Assembly: GCA_948976265.1 (NCBI GenBank)
Contig: CARFUA010000012.1
Coordinates: 1-26,840 of the forward strand
Direction: 5' to 3'
Source of the DNA: an uncultured Clostridia bacterium
Lineage (GTDB): Bacteria; Bacillota; Clostridia; TANB77; CAG-508
Length of the DNA: 26,840 bases
In this document: in pieces, positions 17,574 through 24,343 of the stretch
Layout: each line of letters begins with the position of its first letter
How positions within the stretch are numbered: the stretch's first letter is position 1
Translations under genes and position numbers: made by a program
Notes under the pieces: generated by a model
The model's database searches: none
Told to the model about the DNA's origin: nothing
The model's input: the letters and a program-made list of their open reading frames with translations, nothing else

Positions 17574-18548
17574 CTAATCAGTACCTACTTTACCCGTTCC
17601 TTCTAAGGATTCTACATATTGTTGTCTTGCTTCTTGACGTTTTGAAAGTTCTTCTTGCAAACCTGCCTCAACGGATTCTTTCATGTTATCATAATATGAT
17701 TCTAGTGATTTATTAATGTGGTTATTTCTTTGTTCTACTTGTTCTTGATCGTTATATCTTCTCCACAATCCTTCTTTTGCTTCTTTACGAATATTTGGGT
17801 CTGTATTAATTAAATTCATAACAGCTAAACTTACTGCATAAGTTGGCGTTGCAGCAGCTTGGCGTCCTGGTTCAATATATGGTGTTGCATATAATTTAGA
17901 ACCTGGTATTGTGTAAGCTTCCACAATGGCATTTCCTAAAGTTAAAATTTCTTCTTCTGTCATTTTCATCCAAATAGAAGAATCATTGGTGTGAACCACT
18001 TCTTTTTTTGAAACTACGATGTAATCTTCTCCTTCTGGCAATTGGAATCTTACATCAATATAGTTCCCGTTGGTAAGTAAAGTAGGAAGAATTATCATAT
18101 TATATTCTTGTAATCTTTGATCTGCTGTAATTGGATCATCGGCTTCTTCTAGCATATCTTTTGTTATAATTGTTCCTGCTGGTATATTGGTTTTTACTAC
18201 CATTTTTTTCTTTTTTGGATTTCCGTCTGTATCGTACTTTTGAATAATTTCGCCTGTTTGTTCATCGACAAATTCAAAATCGTTGTCTGAAACTAATTCA
18301 TTGTCATCTAATGTAGTTTGAACTGTGGCATATTGAAAGGAATCCATTGTTACTTCTGCTCCAGATAATATGTAATCACCAGCTACATAGACTTGTGTTT
18401 GTAGTGCCTCCAATTTACCAATACTTTCATTCAATCCTTGAATTTTAAATATCAACACCATTACAATCAGTGCCATAATAATAAGAGCCAATAAGAAACC
18501 TATCAAAAATGAATTTCTCGCCCTTCTTTGCATCGGATTTGTTGCCAT
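17574..18548 (-). CDS. cpaB: CpaB-like Tad pilus assembly protein (SAF domain), 324 aa
   Basis: One membrane segment (about 14-37) follows a basic start (MQRRARNSF). Next come a SAF-like region (VYVAGDYILSGAEVT, then KTNIPAGTIITKDML), the layout of CpaB/RcpC proteins, and a C-terminal coiled-coil-like part rich in Glu/Gln. In Gram-negative bacteria CpaB sits in the periplasm and helps the secretin; in Gram-positives it probably acts between membrane and wall. It is the first gene of the locus, with an AGGAGG site and a good promoter at 18608-18636 preceded by phased repeats. Confidence 0.85.
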   Translation of the reverse strand: MATNPMQRRARNSFLIGFLLALIIMALIVMVLIFKIQGLNESIGKLEALQTQVYVAGDYILSGAEVTMDSFQYATVQTTLDDNELVSDNDFEFVDEQTGEIIQKYDTDGNPKKKKMVVKTNIPAGTIITKDMLEEADDPITADQRLQEYNMIILPTLLTNGNYIDVRFQLPEGEDYIVVSKKEVVHTNDSSIWMKMTEEEILTLGNAIVEAYTIPGSKLYATPYIEPGRQAAATPTYAVSLAVMNLINTDPNIRKEAKEGLWRRYNDQEQVEQRNNHINKSLESYYDNMKESVEAGLQEELSKRQEARQQYVESLEGTGKVGTD

Positions 18549-18607
18549 AATAAAACCTCCTAATATTTATTTCAATTTATAATATCACAAAAATATCATT
18601 TTATTTA

Positions 18608-18636
18608 ATTGTACTACATAATTATTTTTTTTTCAA
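18608..18636 (-). promoter_or_regulatory. Sigma-A promoter of the Tad-like operon
   Basis: TTGAAA (18631-18636) and TACAAT (18608-18613) on the minus strand with a 17-base spacer lie about 60 bases upstream of the cpaB-like start. It is placed just downstream of the four phased 11-bp repeats. Confidence 0.8.
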
Positions 18637-18649
18637 CAAATTGCGATAA

Positions 18650-18693
18650 TGTTATACAAATGTAATATAGTTGTAACATAATTGTAATATTAG
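18650..18693. repeat. Four phased 11-bp direct repeats upstream of the Tad promoter
   Basis: Plus-strand units begin at 18650, 18661, 18672 and 18683: TGTTATACAAA, TGTAATATAGT, TGTAACATAAT, TGTAATATTAG. The period is exactly 11 bases, about one helical turn, so a protein could bind all on one DNA face. The array ends 13 bases from the -35 hexamer, a place typical of an activator site. The regulator is not known. Confidence 0.65.
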
Positions 18694-18698
18694 GCCAT

Positions 18699-18732
18699 AA
18701 AAAATAGGAATATTATTCCAAATATTCCTATT
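18699..18732 (-). terminator. Terminator of the BlaI-BlaR1 operon
   Basis: A perfect 12-bp stem, AATAGGAATATT (18703-18714) with AATATTCCTATT (18721-18732) and a 6-base loop, is followed on the minus strand by six T. It lies 11 bases after the stop at 18744 and separates this operon from the Tad locus. Confidence 0.9.
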
Positions 18733-18743
18733 TCCGTAAGTTT

Positions 18744-19394
18744 TTATTCATTTGTCTTTGTATATCCTGTTAAATCTGGTAGTTCAATTTCTTCGTCTGT
18801 TACTTCATTCACTTTAAATTCGTATGAGATTTCTGTTTCATATTTAGAATCTTGATTTGAGTTTGTGAACTTTACAACAGAATGAATTGGTAAACCTGTT
18901 GTTCTATCAACTATTATTGTTTCTTGATTGGTCACAATTTTATAACATTTTTGATTGTTATATTTAATTGGTATAATGTATTTTATTTTCAAAAAATATT
19001 TCATCTTAAATTGATTGTCTTTATAAATATTTAAAATTAATCTAGGTAAATTAACTAAATAATTTTTATTTGTTTTTGTCAAAACATTCTCTGTAAAATC
19101 CTTTCTTTCTAAATCGATATTATATTTTTTACCATTACTAAAATCTTCCCACTGACAATATGTTTTTTCTCCATCTTTTGATTCTTCTAATTTTAATACA
19201 TTATCTTTCAACCATATTTCTTGTTTTCCAGTACTTCTTTTACTCTTTAGCACAACCGAATAATATCTATTTTCCTCATTCTCAAATCTTTCAATCGCAT
19301 GACAAATATGATTCATCACCATAAAACAATACGCTTTACTTCCTAATGTTATTATTAATATCACTAAAATAATTTTTACTACTAATTTCTTCAT
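18744..19394 (-). CDS. Membrane-anchored protein of the BlaR1 operon, 216 aa
   Basis: The protein has an N-terminal signal or anchor (about 4-26) and an outside domain built of alternating short strands (for example Y-Y-S-V-V-L-K-S-K and C-Y-K-I-V-T-N-Q-E-T-I-I-V-D), like the half-barrel fold of LolA-type or other lipid-binding proteins, with a V-D-R-T-T-G-L-P turn typical of such domains. There is no lipobox. An AAAAGGAATGG site precedes ATG 19394; the gene starts 21 bases after the BlaR1-like gene and is clearly cotranscribed. It may sense the envelope signal together with the protease. No firm family. Confidence 0.7.
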   Translation of the reverse strand: MKKLVVKIILVILIITLGSKAYCFMVMNHICHAIERFENEENRYYSVVLKSKRSTGKQEIWLKDNVLKLEESKDGEKTYCQWEDFSNGKKYNIDLERKDFTENVLTKTNKNYLVNLPRLILNIYKDNQFKMKYFLKIKYIIPIKYNNQKCYKIVTNQETIIVDRTTGLPIHSVVKFTNSNQDSKYETEISYEFKVNEVTDEEIELPDLTGYTKTNE

Positions 19395-19415
19395 TTGTTT
19401 ATCCCATTCCTTTTC

Positions 19416-20765
19416 TTATTTTATTATTACTTTTATTGCATAATCTACGCTTTGATTATATCCGTAAGGTAATGTGAATTTGTAGATATATTCCCCACAT
19501 TCAAAATATGATAATTTCTTTGATGCCATATTTACTGTTTCATCAAATTCCATTGTCCTCAAATCCATTTTTTGATAAAAGATATAACCACTAACTTTTC
19601 CAGCCTTTACTATTAAATCAACACTTGAATCTGGTGTCAATTGTATTTCACAAATTTCTCCATTGTTTTCTGTTATCCTTATTTTTTCGCCATTTTCCAA
19701 TCGCAAATATAATTGTGGTGTTTTAGAAAGTCCATAAGAACTTGGATACAGCACAAAACACATAAATAAAATAATTAACAATGTAGCAATCACAATTTTT
19801 ACAACATTTTTCTCAAATTGTTTTTTCTTTTCAATAATTTCGATTCTCTCATCAATTATTTGAAATTTGCTATTTAATCCTAAAACTTCTTCTTTTTCAA
19901 GCGTAGACATTCCTGAAAATAAAACCATTAATTTGCAATATATGCTTTGTTCTTTTAAATTCATCTTGTCAATTGCCATTTCATCTGTTGCATATTCCAT
20001 TTCAGTTCGTATATTTTTAAACATCTGCTTCACTACTGGATTAAACCAATAGACACATTTCAAAATCAATATTACAAAATTTACGACATTATCTTTTCGT
20101 TTGTAGTGTGATAATTCGTGCATAAAAATATCATTTATTTGAATATCATCTAATTTCAATACAAAATCTGTCACTAAAATTTTCACATCCAAAACACCAA
20201 GTGTAGATGGTGATTTCATTAAATCCTGTTTTACAATTCTAATCTTTCTTTTTATCCTTAGTCTTTGTTTACATCTTTCTAATATCAAATTAATTCTTTC
20301 ATCTTCTACGGTATGTCTACCAACTTTTAAATTTAGTGCAATATACGAAAACATGGTTTTAGCAAATAATAAGCAAGCAATTATAAAGTGCAGATAGGCA
20401 AAGATTATCCCAATATATTTTCTGTCTATTCTATTTATGTTTTCTGTAATATAACTTCTAGTATTTTCTTCCATTTCCATATTTTCATCTGATTCTCTCC
20501 ACAGCTTTATCATATTATTAACTTTTTCATTTGTCTCATATTTCACCTCACTAATATCTACCAAATTATAAATACTAATTCTACTTGGTGTAGATACTGG
20601 AAATACTAGCGCTATCAGAAATACTAAATAAATCACATAATTCGCTGTTGGAGATAATCTTCCTTTTGCCTTTTTTCTGACAAACCAAATAACACCTGCA
20701 ATCACCATTGCTATGATTGACATGTATACTGTTTGATAACAGAAAGATAGAATAAAATTACTCAA
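19416..20765 (-). CDS. BlaR1/MecR1-type M56 membrane metalloprotease without penicillin-binding domain, 449 aa
   Basis: Several N-terminal membrane segments are followed by the M56 zinc motif in DIFMHELSHYKRKDN and the third-ligand region EYATDEMAID. A further membrane segment (about 317-335) leads to an outside C-terminal part of about 110 residues. In BlaR1 this part is a beta-lactam-binding domain of about 250 residues; here it is short, without the serine motifs, so the signal is something else. Known members cleave the BlaI repressor on signal; a blaI gene lies just upstream. The likely start is TTG 20765, because the ATG after the GGGGGGA site runs into a stop at once. A later start would lose membrane segment 1. 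Confidence 0.88.
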   Translation of the reverse strand: MSNFILSFCYQTVYMSIIAMVIAGVIWFVRKKAKGRLSPTANYVIYLVFLIALVFPVSTPSRISIYNLVDISEVKYETNEKVNNMIKLWRESDENMEMEENTRSYITENINRIDRKYIGIIFAYLHFIIACLLFAKTMFSYIALNLKVGRHTVEDERINLILERCKQRLRIKRKIRIVKQDLMKSPSTLGVLDVKILVTDFVLKLDDIQINDIFMHELSHYKRKDNVVNFVILILKCVYWFNPVVKQMFKNIRTEMEYATDEMAIDKMNLKEQSIYCKLMVLFSGMSTLEKEEVLGLNSKFQIIDERIEIIEKKKQFEKNVVKIVIATLLIILFMCFVLYPSSYGLSKTPQLYLRLENGEKIRITENNGEICEIQLTPDSSVDLIVKAGKVSGYIFYQKMDLRTMEFDETVNMASKKLSYFECGEYIYKFTLPYGYNQSVDYAIKVIIK

Positions 20766-20783
20766 TATTATACATCCCCCCTT

Positions 20784-21149
20784 TTATTTAATTTTATCTT
20801 GTACTTTTTGAATTAATAGTCTTAATTCATTTTTCGACATTTCATTTGTGTCCACAAAATTTAATAACATTTCATCCGTACAACCTTCAAATAATTGTTG
20901 TATTAAATTCTTCGCTTTTTTGGCTTTATACTCATTTTCCTTAATTAATGGTACATACGTATAAGTTTTCCCCTCTTTTTTGGCAATTCCTACTGCTTTT
21001 TTTGAGATTAATCTTCCAATCAAGGTTCGAATTGTATTATTATTCCAATTGTGTCCCTGTAATTCTTTAATAATTTCTAAGGAAGTCACCTCTTTTTTGT
21101 TCCATATTACTTTCATAACTTCAATTTCTGCATCTGATATTTTTATCAT
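20784..21149 (-). CDS. BlaI/MecI-family repressor, 121 aa
   Basis: The N-terminal winged helix (MIKISDAEIEVMKVIW, then N-N-N-T-I-R-T-L-I-G-R-L as recognition helix) and the C-terminal dimer helices match BlaI/MecI in order and length. Such repressors bind dyads near their own promoter and are cut when the membrane protease is activated. It is the first gene of the three-gene operon, with a GAGGGGGA site and a promoter at 21192-21220. AT-rich TGTAA-containing sequence lies between promoter and start, but I could not define a convincing BlaI dyad. Confidence 0.93.
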   Translation of the reverse strand: MIKISDAEIEVMKVIWNKKEVTSLEIIKELQGHNWNNNTIRTLIGRLISKKAVGIAKKEGKTYTYVPLIKENEYKAKKAKNLIQQLFEGCTDEMLLNFVDTNEMSKNELRLLIQKVQDKIK

Positions 21150-21191
21150 AATTTTTCCCCCTCAATTCATATTACATTTATAGTTTATAAT

Positions 21192-21220
21192 ATTTTACAA
21201 CACTCTGTCGAAAAAGTCAA
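21192..21220 (-). promoter_or_regulatory. Promoter of the blaI-type operon
   Basis: TTGACT (21215-21220) and TAAAAT (21192-21197) on the minus strand are 17 bases apart, 42 bases upstream of the ATG at 21149. A small dyad TTATA-GTT-TATAA follows between promoter and gene and might belong to an operator. Confidence 0.75.
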
Positions 21221-21272
21221 TATCTTTTGCAGAAAAAAAGTTTTTTTGTCAAAAAATGTCGACGTGTTTTTG

Positions 21273-21301
21273 TTGACAAGTTAACTATTTTATATTATAT
21301 A
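21273..21301 (+). promoter_or_regulatory. Promoter of the secreted-protein gene
   Basis: TTGACA (21273-21278) and TATATA (21296-21301) with a 17-base spacer. The start of transcription would fall near 21308, at the palindrome, giving a leader of about 120 bases. Confidence 0.75.
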
Positions 21302-21305
21302 TATC

Positions 21306-21333
21306 TTGCAATTGCAATGTCGCAATTTGCAAT
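21306..21333. promoter_or_regulatory. Palindromic GCAAT cluster at the transcription start
   Basis: A perfect 12-bp palindrome TTGCAATTGCAA (21306-21317) is followed by two more GCAAT words (21322 and 21329). Sitting on the expected start of transcription it looks like a repressor operator. The regulator is unknown. Confidence 0.5.
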
Positions 21334-21384
21334 TTTATGTCGGTTTTTGATATATTGTAACAACAACATCTTTTACCGACTAAA

Positions 21385-21401
21385 CAAAGATTGGATATGC
21401 T
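21385..21401 (+). repeat. Left arm of a 17-bp inverted repeat around the secreted-protein gene
   Basis: CAAAGATTGGATATGCT matches the reverse complement of 22084-22100 with one mismatch. The arm lies in the mRNA leader, 12 bases before the ribosome binding site. Confidence 0.75.
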
Positions 21402-21428
21402 CAAAAACAAAAAGGAGATTAACTGACC

Positions 21429-22034
21429 ATGAAAAAACTTTCAAAAAGATTTTTTGTATCTTTATGTGCTCTGCTTCTTGTTTTTGGATTAAACACTCAA
21501 TCCATCAAAGCAGCTGGAGACATTGTTAGTACATCAGACATTATTAGTATAGATGCTAGTACTAATACTTTTACTACAAACACTGCTAGTACTGTTGACC
21601 CTATAACGCATGCTACGGTATTAAATTTTCAATCTCGAGTATTTTACTTTGATGCAATCCCATTTAGCGAGTCAGGTCCAATTGATATCGCAGGATACCA
21701 GGACTGGGGCTTTTACAACTGGAGCGAAGCGGAGCCGCTCGCCCTCCAAATGGATGCGGACACTGTCACGTGTTACGCAACCTGTGAAGGTGATGTCGCA
21801 GATCAACTGACATTTCACCTGGAGGACCTAAACAATACCAGTTATGATTTGGCACTACCATTCATAGCTGATGGCGTTTATGAAACTTTCGGATTCGGGG
21901 TCCCCGCCGGACGATACTATGTGTATTTTACATCACATGATTCAAGTATTAAAAAAATTCATGCGATGGCAGTATTCAGTCGTTTCGGAAAAGTAATCCG
22001 AACGGTACCCATGGTAGTTCGGCAAAAAAAGTAG
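21429..22034 (+). CDS. Secreted protein of foreign composition, 201 aa
   Basis: A Sec signal peptide (basic MKKLSKR start, hydrophobic 9-21, likely cut after S-I-K-A-A) leads to a Ser/Thr-rich stretch (about 34-60), then a domain with strand-like pieces such as FGFGVPAGRYYVYFTS, perhaps a beta-sandwich. The middle (about 21700-21930) is much richer in G+C and uses codons such as CTC, GCG, GCC and CCG that are rare in the neighbours, so recent transfer is likely. The gene has its own promoter, palindromic operator, flanking inverted repeats and terminator, like a cassette. The fifth codon before the stop is CGG (22020-22022), the only in-frame CGG outside the five recoding sites; a shift there would change the tail and end at 22077 instead. 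I do not recognise the family. Confidence 0.85.
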   Translation: MKKLSKRFFVSLCALLLVFGLNTQSIKAAGDIVSTSDIISIDASTNTFTTNTASTVDPITHATVLNFQSRVFYFDAIPFSESGPIDIAGYQDWGFYNWSEAEPLALQMDADTVTCYATCEGDVADQLTFHLEDLNNTSYDLALPFIADGVYETFGFGVPAGRYYVYFTSHDSSIKKIHAMAVFSRFGKVIRTVPMVVRQKK

Positions 22035-22083
22035 CATAATTTTTTACTCGGCTAAAAAATTTTATTTTGTAGTTTAACAAAAA

Positions 22084-22100
22084 AGCCTATCCAATCTTTG
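22084..22100 (-). repeat. Right arm of the 17-bp inverted repeat
   Basis: This is the reverse complement of 21385-21401 with one mismatch, located just before the terminator. In the mRNA the two arms could pair and bring the 3' end to the ribosome binding region. Confidence 0.75.
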
Positions 22101-22101
22101 G

Positions 22102-22134
22102 ACGGAAATAAACTTCTTAGTTTGTTTCCGTTTT
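22102..22134 (+). terminator. Terminator of the secreted-protein gene
   Basis: ACGGAAATAAAC (22102-22113) pairs with GTTTGTTTCCGT (22120-22131) with one U-G pair and a 6-base loop, followed by a T-rich run. Confidence 0.88.
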
Positions 22135-22222
22135 TCTTTTTTTCTTAAAATATTTTTTTCGCTATTTTTCAACCTTTTTGGACATTTTTAGAAAAAATTT
22201 TTTATTTTTTTCAAAAAAGTTA

Positions 22223-22251
22223 TTGACAAATGTGAATTTTTGTTTTAAAGT
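22223..22251 (+). promoter_or_regulatory. Promoter of the AgrC-like kinase gene
   Basis: TTGACA (22223-22228), a 17-base spacer and TAAAGT (22246-22251), 49 bases before the ATG at 22301. The rest of the gap 22135-22222 is T-rich and shows nothing else. Confidence 0.75.
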
Positions 22252-22300
22252 ATAAACCGTATTACGTTTGTAGTTGTCTAAAATGAAGGGGGAATTTTTA

Positions 22301-23608
22301 ATGAATCTATTTTTTAACACAATCTTAAATGAAAATTTTATTATTAATTTAATTTTAGAAATTATCTTTGTAGAAGTATCTCTAATTTTTTTCCACAAAA
22401 TTTTTAAAACGCAATTTTCCATACACAATTACGTATTTTTTGCGTTAATTAATACAATTTGCTTCATTTTTGGAAATTTATTAGGAAATTGTATTTACGC
22501 TTATTGTTTCATGCTTTTTGGTTCGATGATTTTTATAATCCATACACAAAAAGTCTCAAATTTAAAAGTATTAAGTTTTATTAGTCTAGGCTCTATATTT
22601 GTACTAAATATACATTTCTGTATTTTTAAAACATTGTATATCACTACTTCTTATAGTTCTTATTTAAAAATGATTACATTGCCAATTTGTGGTATTATTA
22701 CAATCATTTCAATGTCTATCATTGGACTTATTATTCATCTTTGTTTACAGCATCGTAAGCTGGATCCATTATTCATTTATTCGTTTAATCAACATGCAGC
22801 TTTAATCAATAGCATATCTGTCTTAAATTTATGCATTGTTTATACTATCTTTTATCGCTTTTTTGAAATATTGAGTCAAAATATTTTTTACATTTTGACA
22901 TTAAATTTATATTTCTACTTCTCGTTAAAAGTCGTGATACACCTATGTTATTCAAATTTTATTAGACAAAAAATTAATAATCTAAGACTACGCAATAAAA
23001 CTATTTTAAGTATGTATGATGAAACACGTGCCTTCAAACACGACTTTCACAACATTCTTCAAGCAATTGGCGGATATATTATTATAAACGACATGGCTGG
23101 TTTGAAAAAATATTACAAGCAAATTTCAAATGACTGTATTCTTTCAAACAATCTTGCAAAACTTAATCCTGAATTAATCAATAATCCAGCTATCTATAAT
23201 ATTTTGGCTGATAAATACCATCTTGCCAGCAATCATAATATTCAAATTAACTTAGACGTTATGCTAGATTTGAATCATCTTAATATGAATATTTATGAAC
23301 TTACCAGAATAATGGGTATTTTATTGGATAATGCTATTGAAGCCTCAAAAGAATGCAAAGAAAAAAGCATCAATATATCTTTCAAACAAGATGCTCAAAA
23401 GCAATTGCTTATTATTGAAAATACTTATACAAACAAACAAATTTGCATTGATAAAATATTTGAAAAAGATTTTTCAACCAAACCTCACAATACTGGATTA
23501 GGATTGTGGGAAGTTAAGAAAATTCTAAGTAAAAATAATAACTTAAATTTACACACATCAAAAAATAACAATTATTTTTCACAACAACTAGAAATTTATT
23601 CTGCATAA
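22301..23608 (+). CDS. AgrC-like sensor histidine kinase (GHKL type), 435 aa
   Basis: ATG 22301 is chosen because an AAGGGGGA site ends 7 bases before it. The first 200 residues are very hydrophobic, with about six membrane segments, then a linker and the kinase core: phosphoacceptor H247 in R-A-F-K-H-D-F-H-N, N-box L-L-D-N344-A-I-E-A-S, and G-box starting at G399 in GLGLWEVKKI. This is the AgrC/ComD/NatK layout, known for sensing secreted peptides. No agrB, agrD or LytTR response regulator lies in the window, so the partner must be elsewhere. It stands on the opposite strand to most genes, between its own promoter and two hairpins. Confidence 0.88.
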   Translation: MNLFFNTILNENFIINLILEIIFVEVSLIFFHKIFKTQFSIHNYVFFALINTICFIFGNLLGNCIYAYCFMLFGSMIFIIHTQKVSNLKVLSFISLGSIFVLNIHFCIFKTLYITTSYSSYLKMITLPICGIITIISMSIIGLIIHLCLQHRKLDPLFIYSFNQHAALINSISVLNLCIVYTIFYRFFEILSQNIFYILTLNLYFYFSLKVVIHLCYSNFIRQKINNLRLRNKTILSMYDETRAFKHDFHNILQAIGGYIIINDMAGLKKYYKQISNDCILSNNLAKLNPELINNPAIYNILADKYHLASNHNIQINLDVMLDLNHLNMNIYELTRIMGILLDNAIEASKECKEKSINISFKQDAQKQLLIIENTYTNKQICIDKIFEKDFSTKPHNTGLGLWEVKKILSKNNNLNLHTSKNNNYFSQQLEIYSA

Positions 23609-23619
23609 ATTTCTAGTTG
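23585..23619 (+). terminator. Perfect hairpin over the kinase stop codon
   Basis: A perfect 15-bp stem (23585-23599 with 23605-23619) with a 5-base loop includes the last codons and the stop of the kinase gene. A run of six T begins 8 bases later, so termination may be weak; a second terminator follows at 23735. Confidence 0.55.
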
Positions 23620-23734
23620 TCCCCAACTTTTTTCTAAAAAATTATTTCTAAAATCCCCACACAATCGTAATTCAAATATAAAATCTAAGGTTTTCCAAAA
23701 TTTTTAGGTTTGGACTTTTAAATTTTATAGCTAT

Positions 23735-23777
23735 AAAAAAACTGTAACCTAAAAAAATTACATGTTACAGTTTTTTT
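23735..23777. terminator. Bidirectional terminator between convergent genes
   Basis: AAAAAAACTGTAAC (23735-23748) pairs with GTTACAGTTTTTTT (23764-23777), a 14-bp stem with T-runs for both strands. It serves the plus-strand kinase gene and the minus-strand operon ending at 23765, whose stop codon lies in the stem. Confidence 0.88.
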
Positions 23778-24343
23778 ACATATTTCATTTCAATTAATTT
23801 ATCTTCTAATGTTTCATTCCCTTCAAGAATTATCTTTTTGCAAGCATGTTCATCAAATCCTTGAACATTTTGCTCAAAATTTTCCTCCATATTACGTATC
23901 CATTCTTCATTTGAGCCTCTTTCCCAATAACGTTTCATATAAATTGACTTACATTCAGCTTTTGGATAGCATAAAAGATAATCCAATTTACTTTCTTCTA
24001 GATAAGATATGATTTCATCATTGGCTGGCATTAAAATTACATCATATTTCTGAAGATTTTCCAACAACTGATTCATGAAATTTTGAGGCCACAAGGGATT
24101 CAATTTTCGCCATTCTTCTCTTCCTTTCAGTTCCTCAAATGTTTTGCTTTTCTTCATTTCATCCTTATAAATAAACTTATAAAACAAATAATCATAATCT
24201 AATACATTTTTATATTTTTTCCCACAATACGTTTTTCCAGCTCCTGCAAAAGCAAGTATAATTGTTGCTTTTGACGCATTACTTTTTTCTCCAAATTGAT
24301 ACACTTCCATCTTTACAGAAAAATTCACCATTCCCTTCTTCAT
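23765..24343 (-). CDS. P-loop nucleotide-binding protein, likely small-molecule kinase, 192 aa at most
   Basis: A Walker A loop stands in A-T-I-I-L-A-F-A-G-A-G-K-T (about residue 35), followed by Y-D-Y-L-F-Y, then N-L-Q-K-Y-D-V-I-L-M-P, C-Y-P-K-A-E as a second strand, and K-R-Y-W-E-R-G as a possible lid region. This is the order of small P-loop kinases (nucleotide kinase type). The start is uncertain: ATG 24343 overlaps the amylase end by 65 bases and has no good ribosome binding site; ATG 24310 (residue 12) is possible. It is the last gene of the leftward operon. Substrate unknown. Confidence 0.7.
   Translation of the reverse strand: MKKGMVNFSVKMEVYQFGEKSNASKATIILAFAGAGKTYCGKKYKNVLDYDYLFYKFIYKDEMKKSKTFEELKGREEWRKLNPLWPQNFMNQLLENLQKYDVILMPANDEIISYLEESKLDYLLCYPKAECKSIYMKRYWERGSNEEWIRNMEENFEQNVQGFDEHACKKIILEGNETLEDKLIEMKYVKKL

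Noticed and set aside
23585..23777. CRISPR or other repeat array among the hairpins
   Set aside because: These are single inverted repeats at gene ends with T-runs; no spaced direct repeats and no cas genes in the window.
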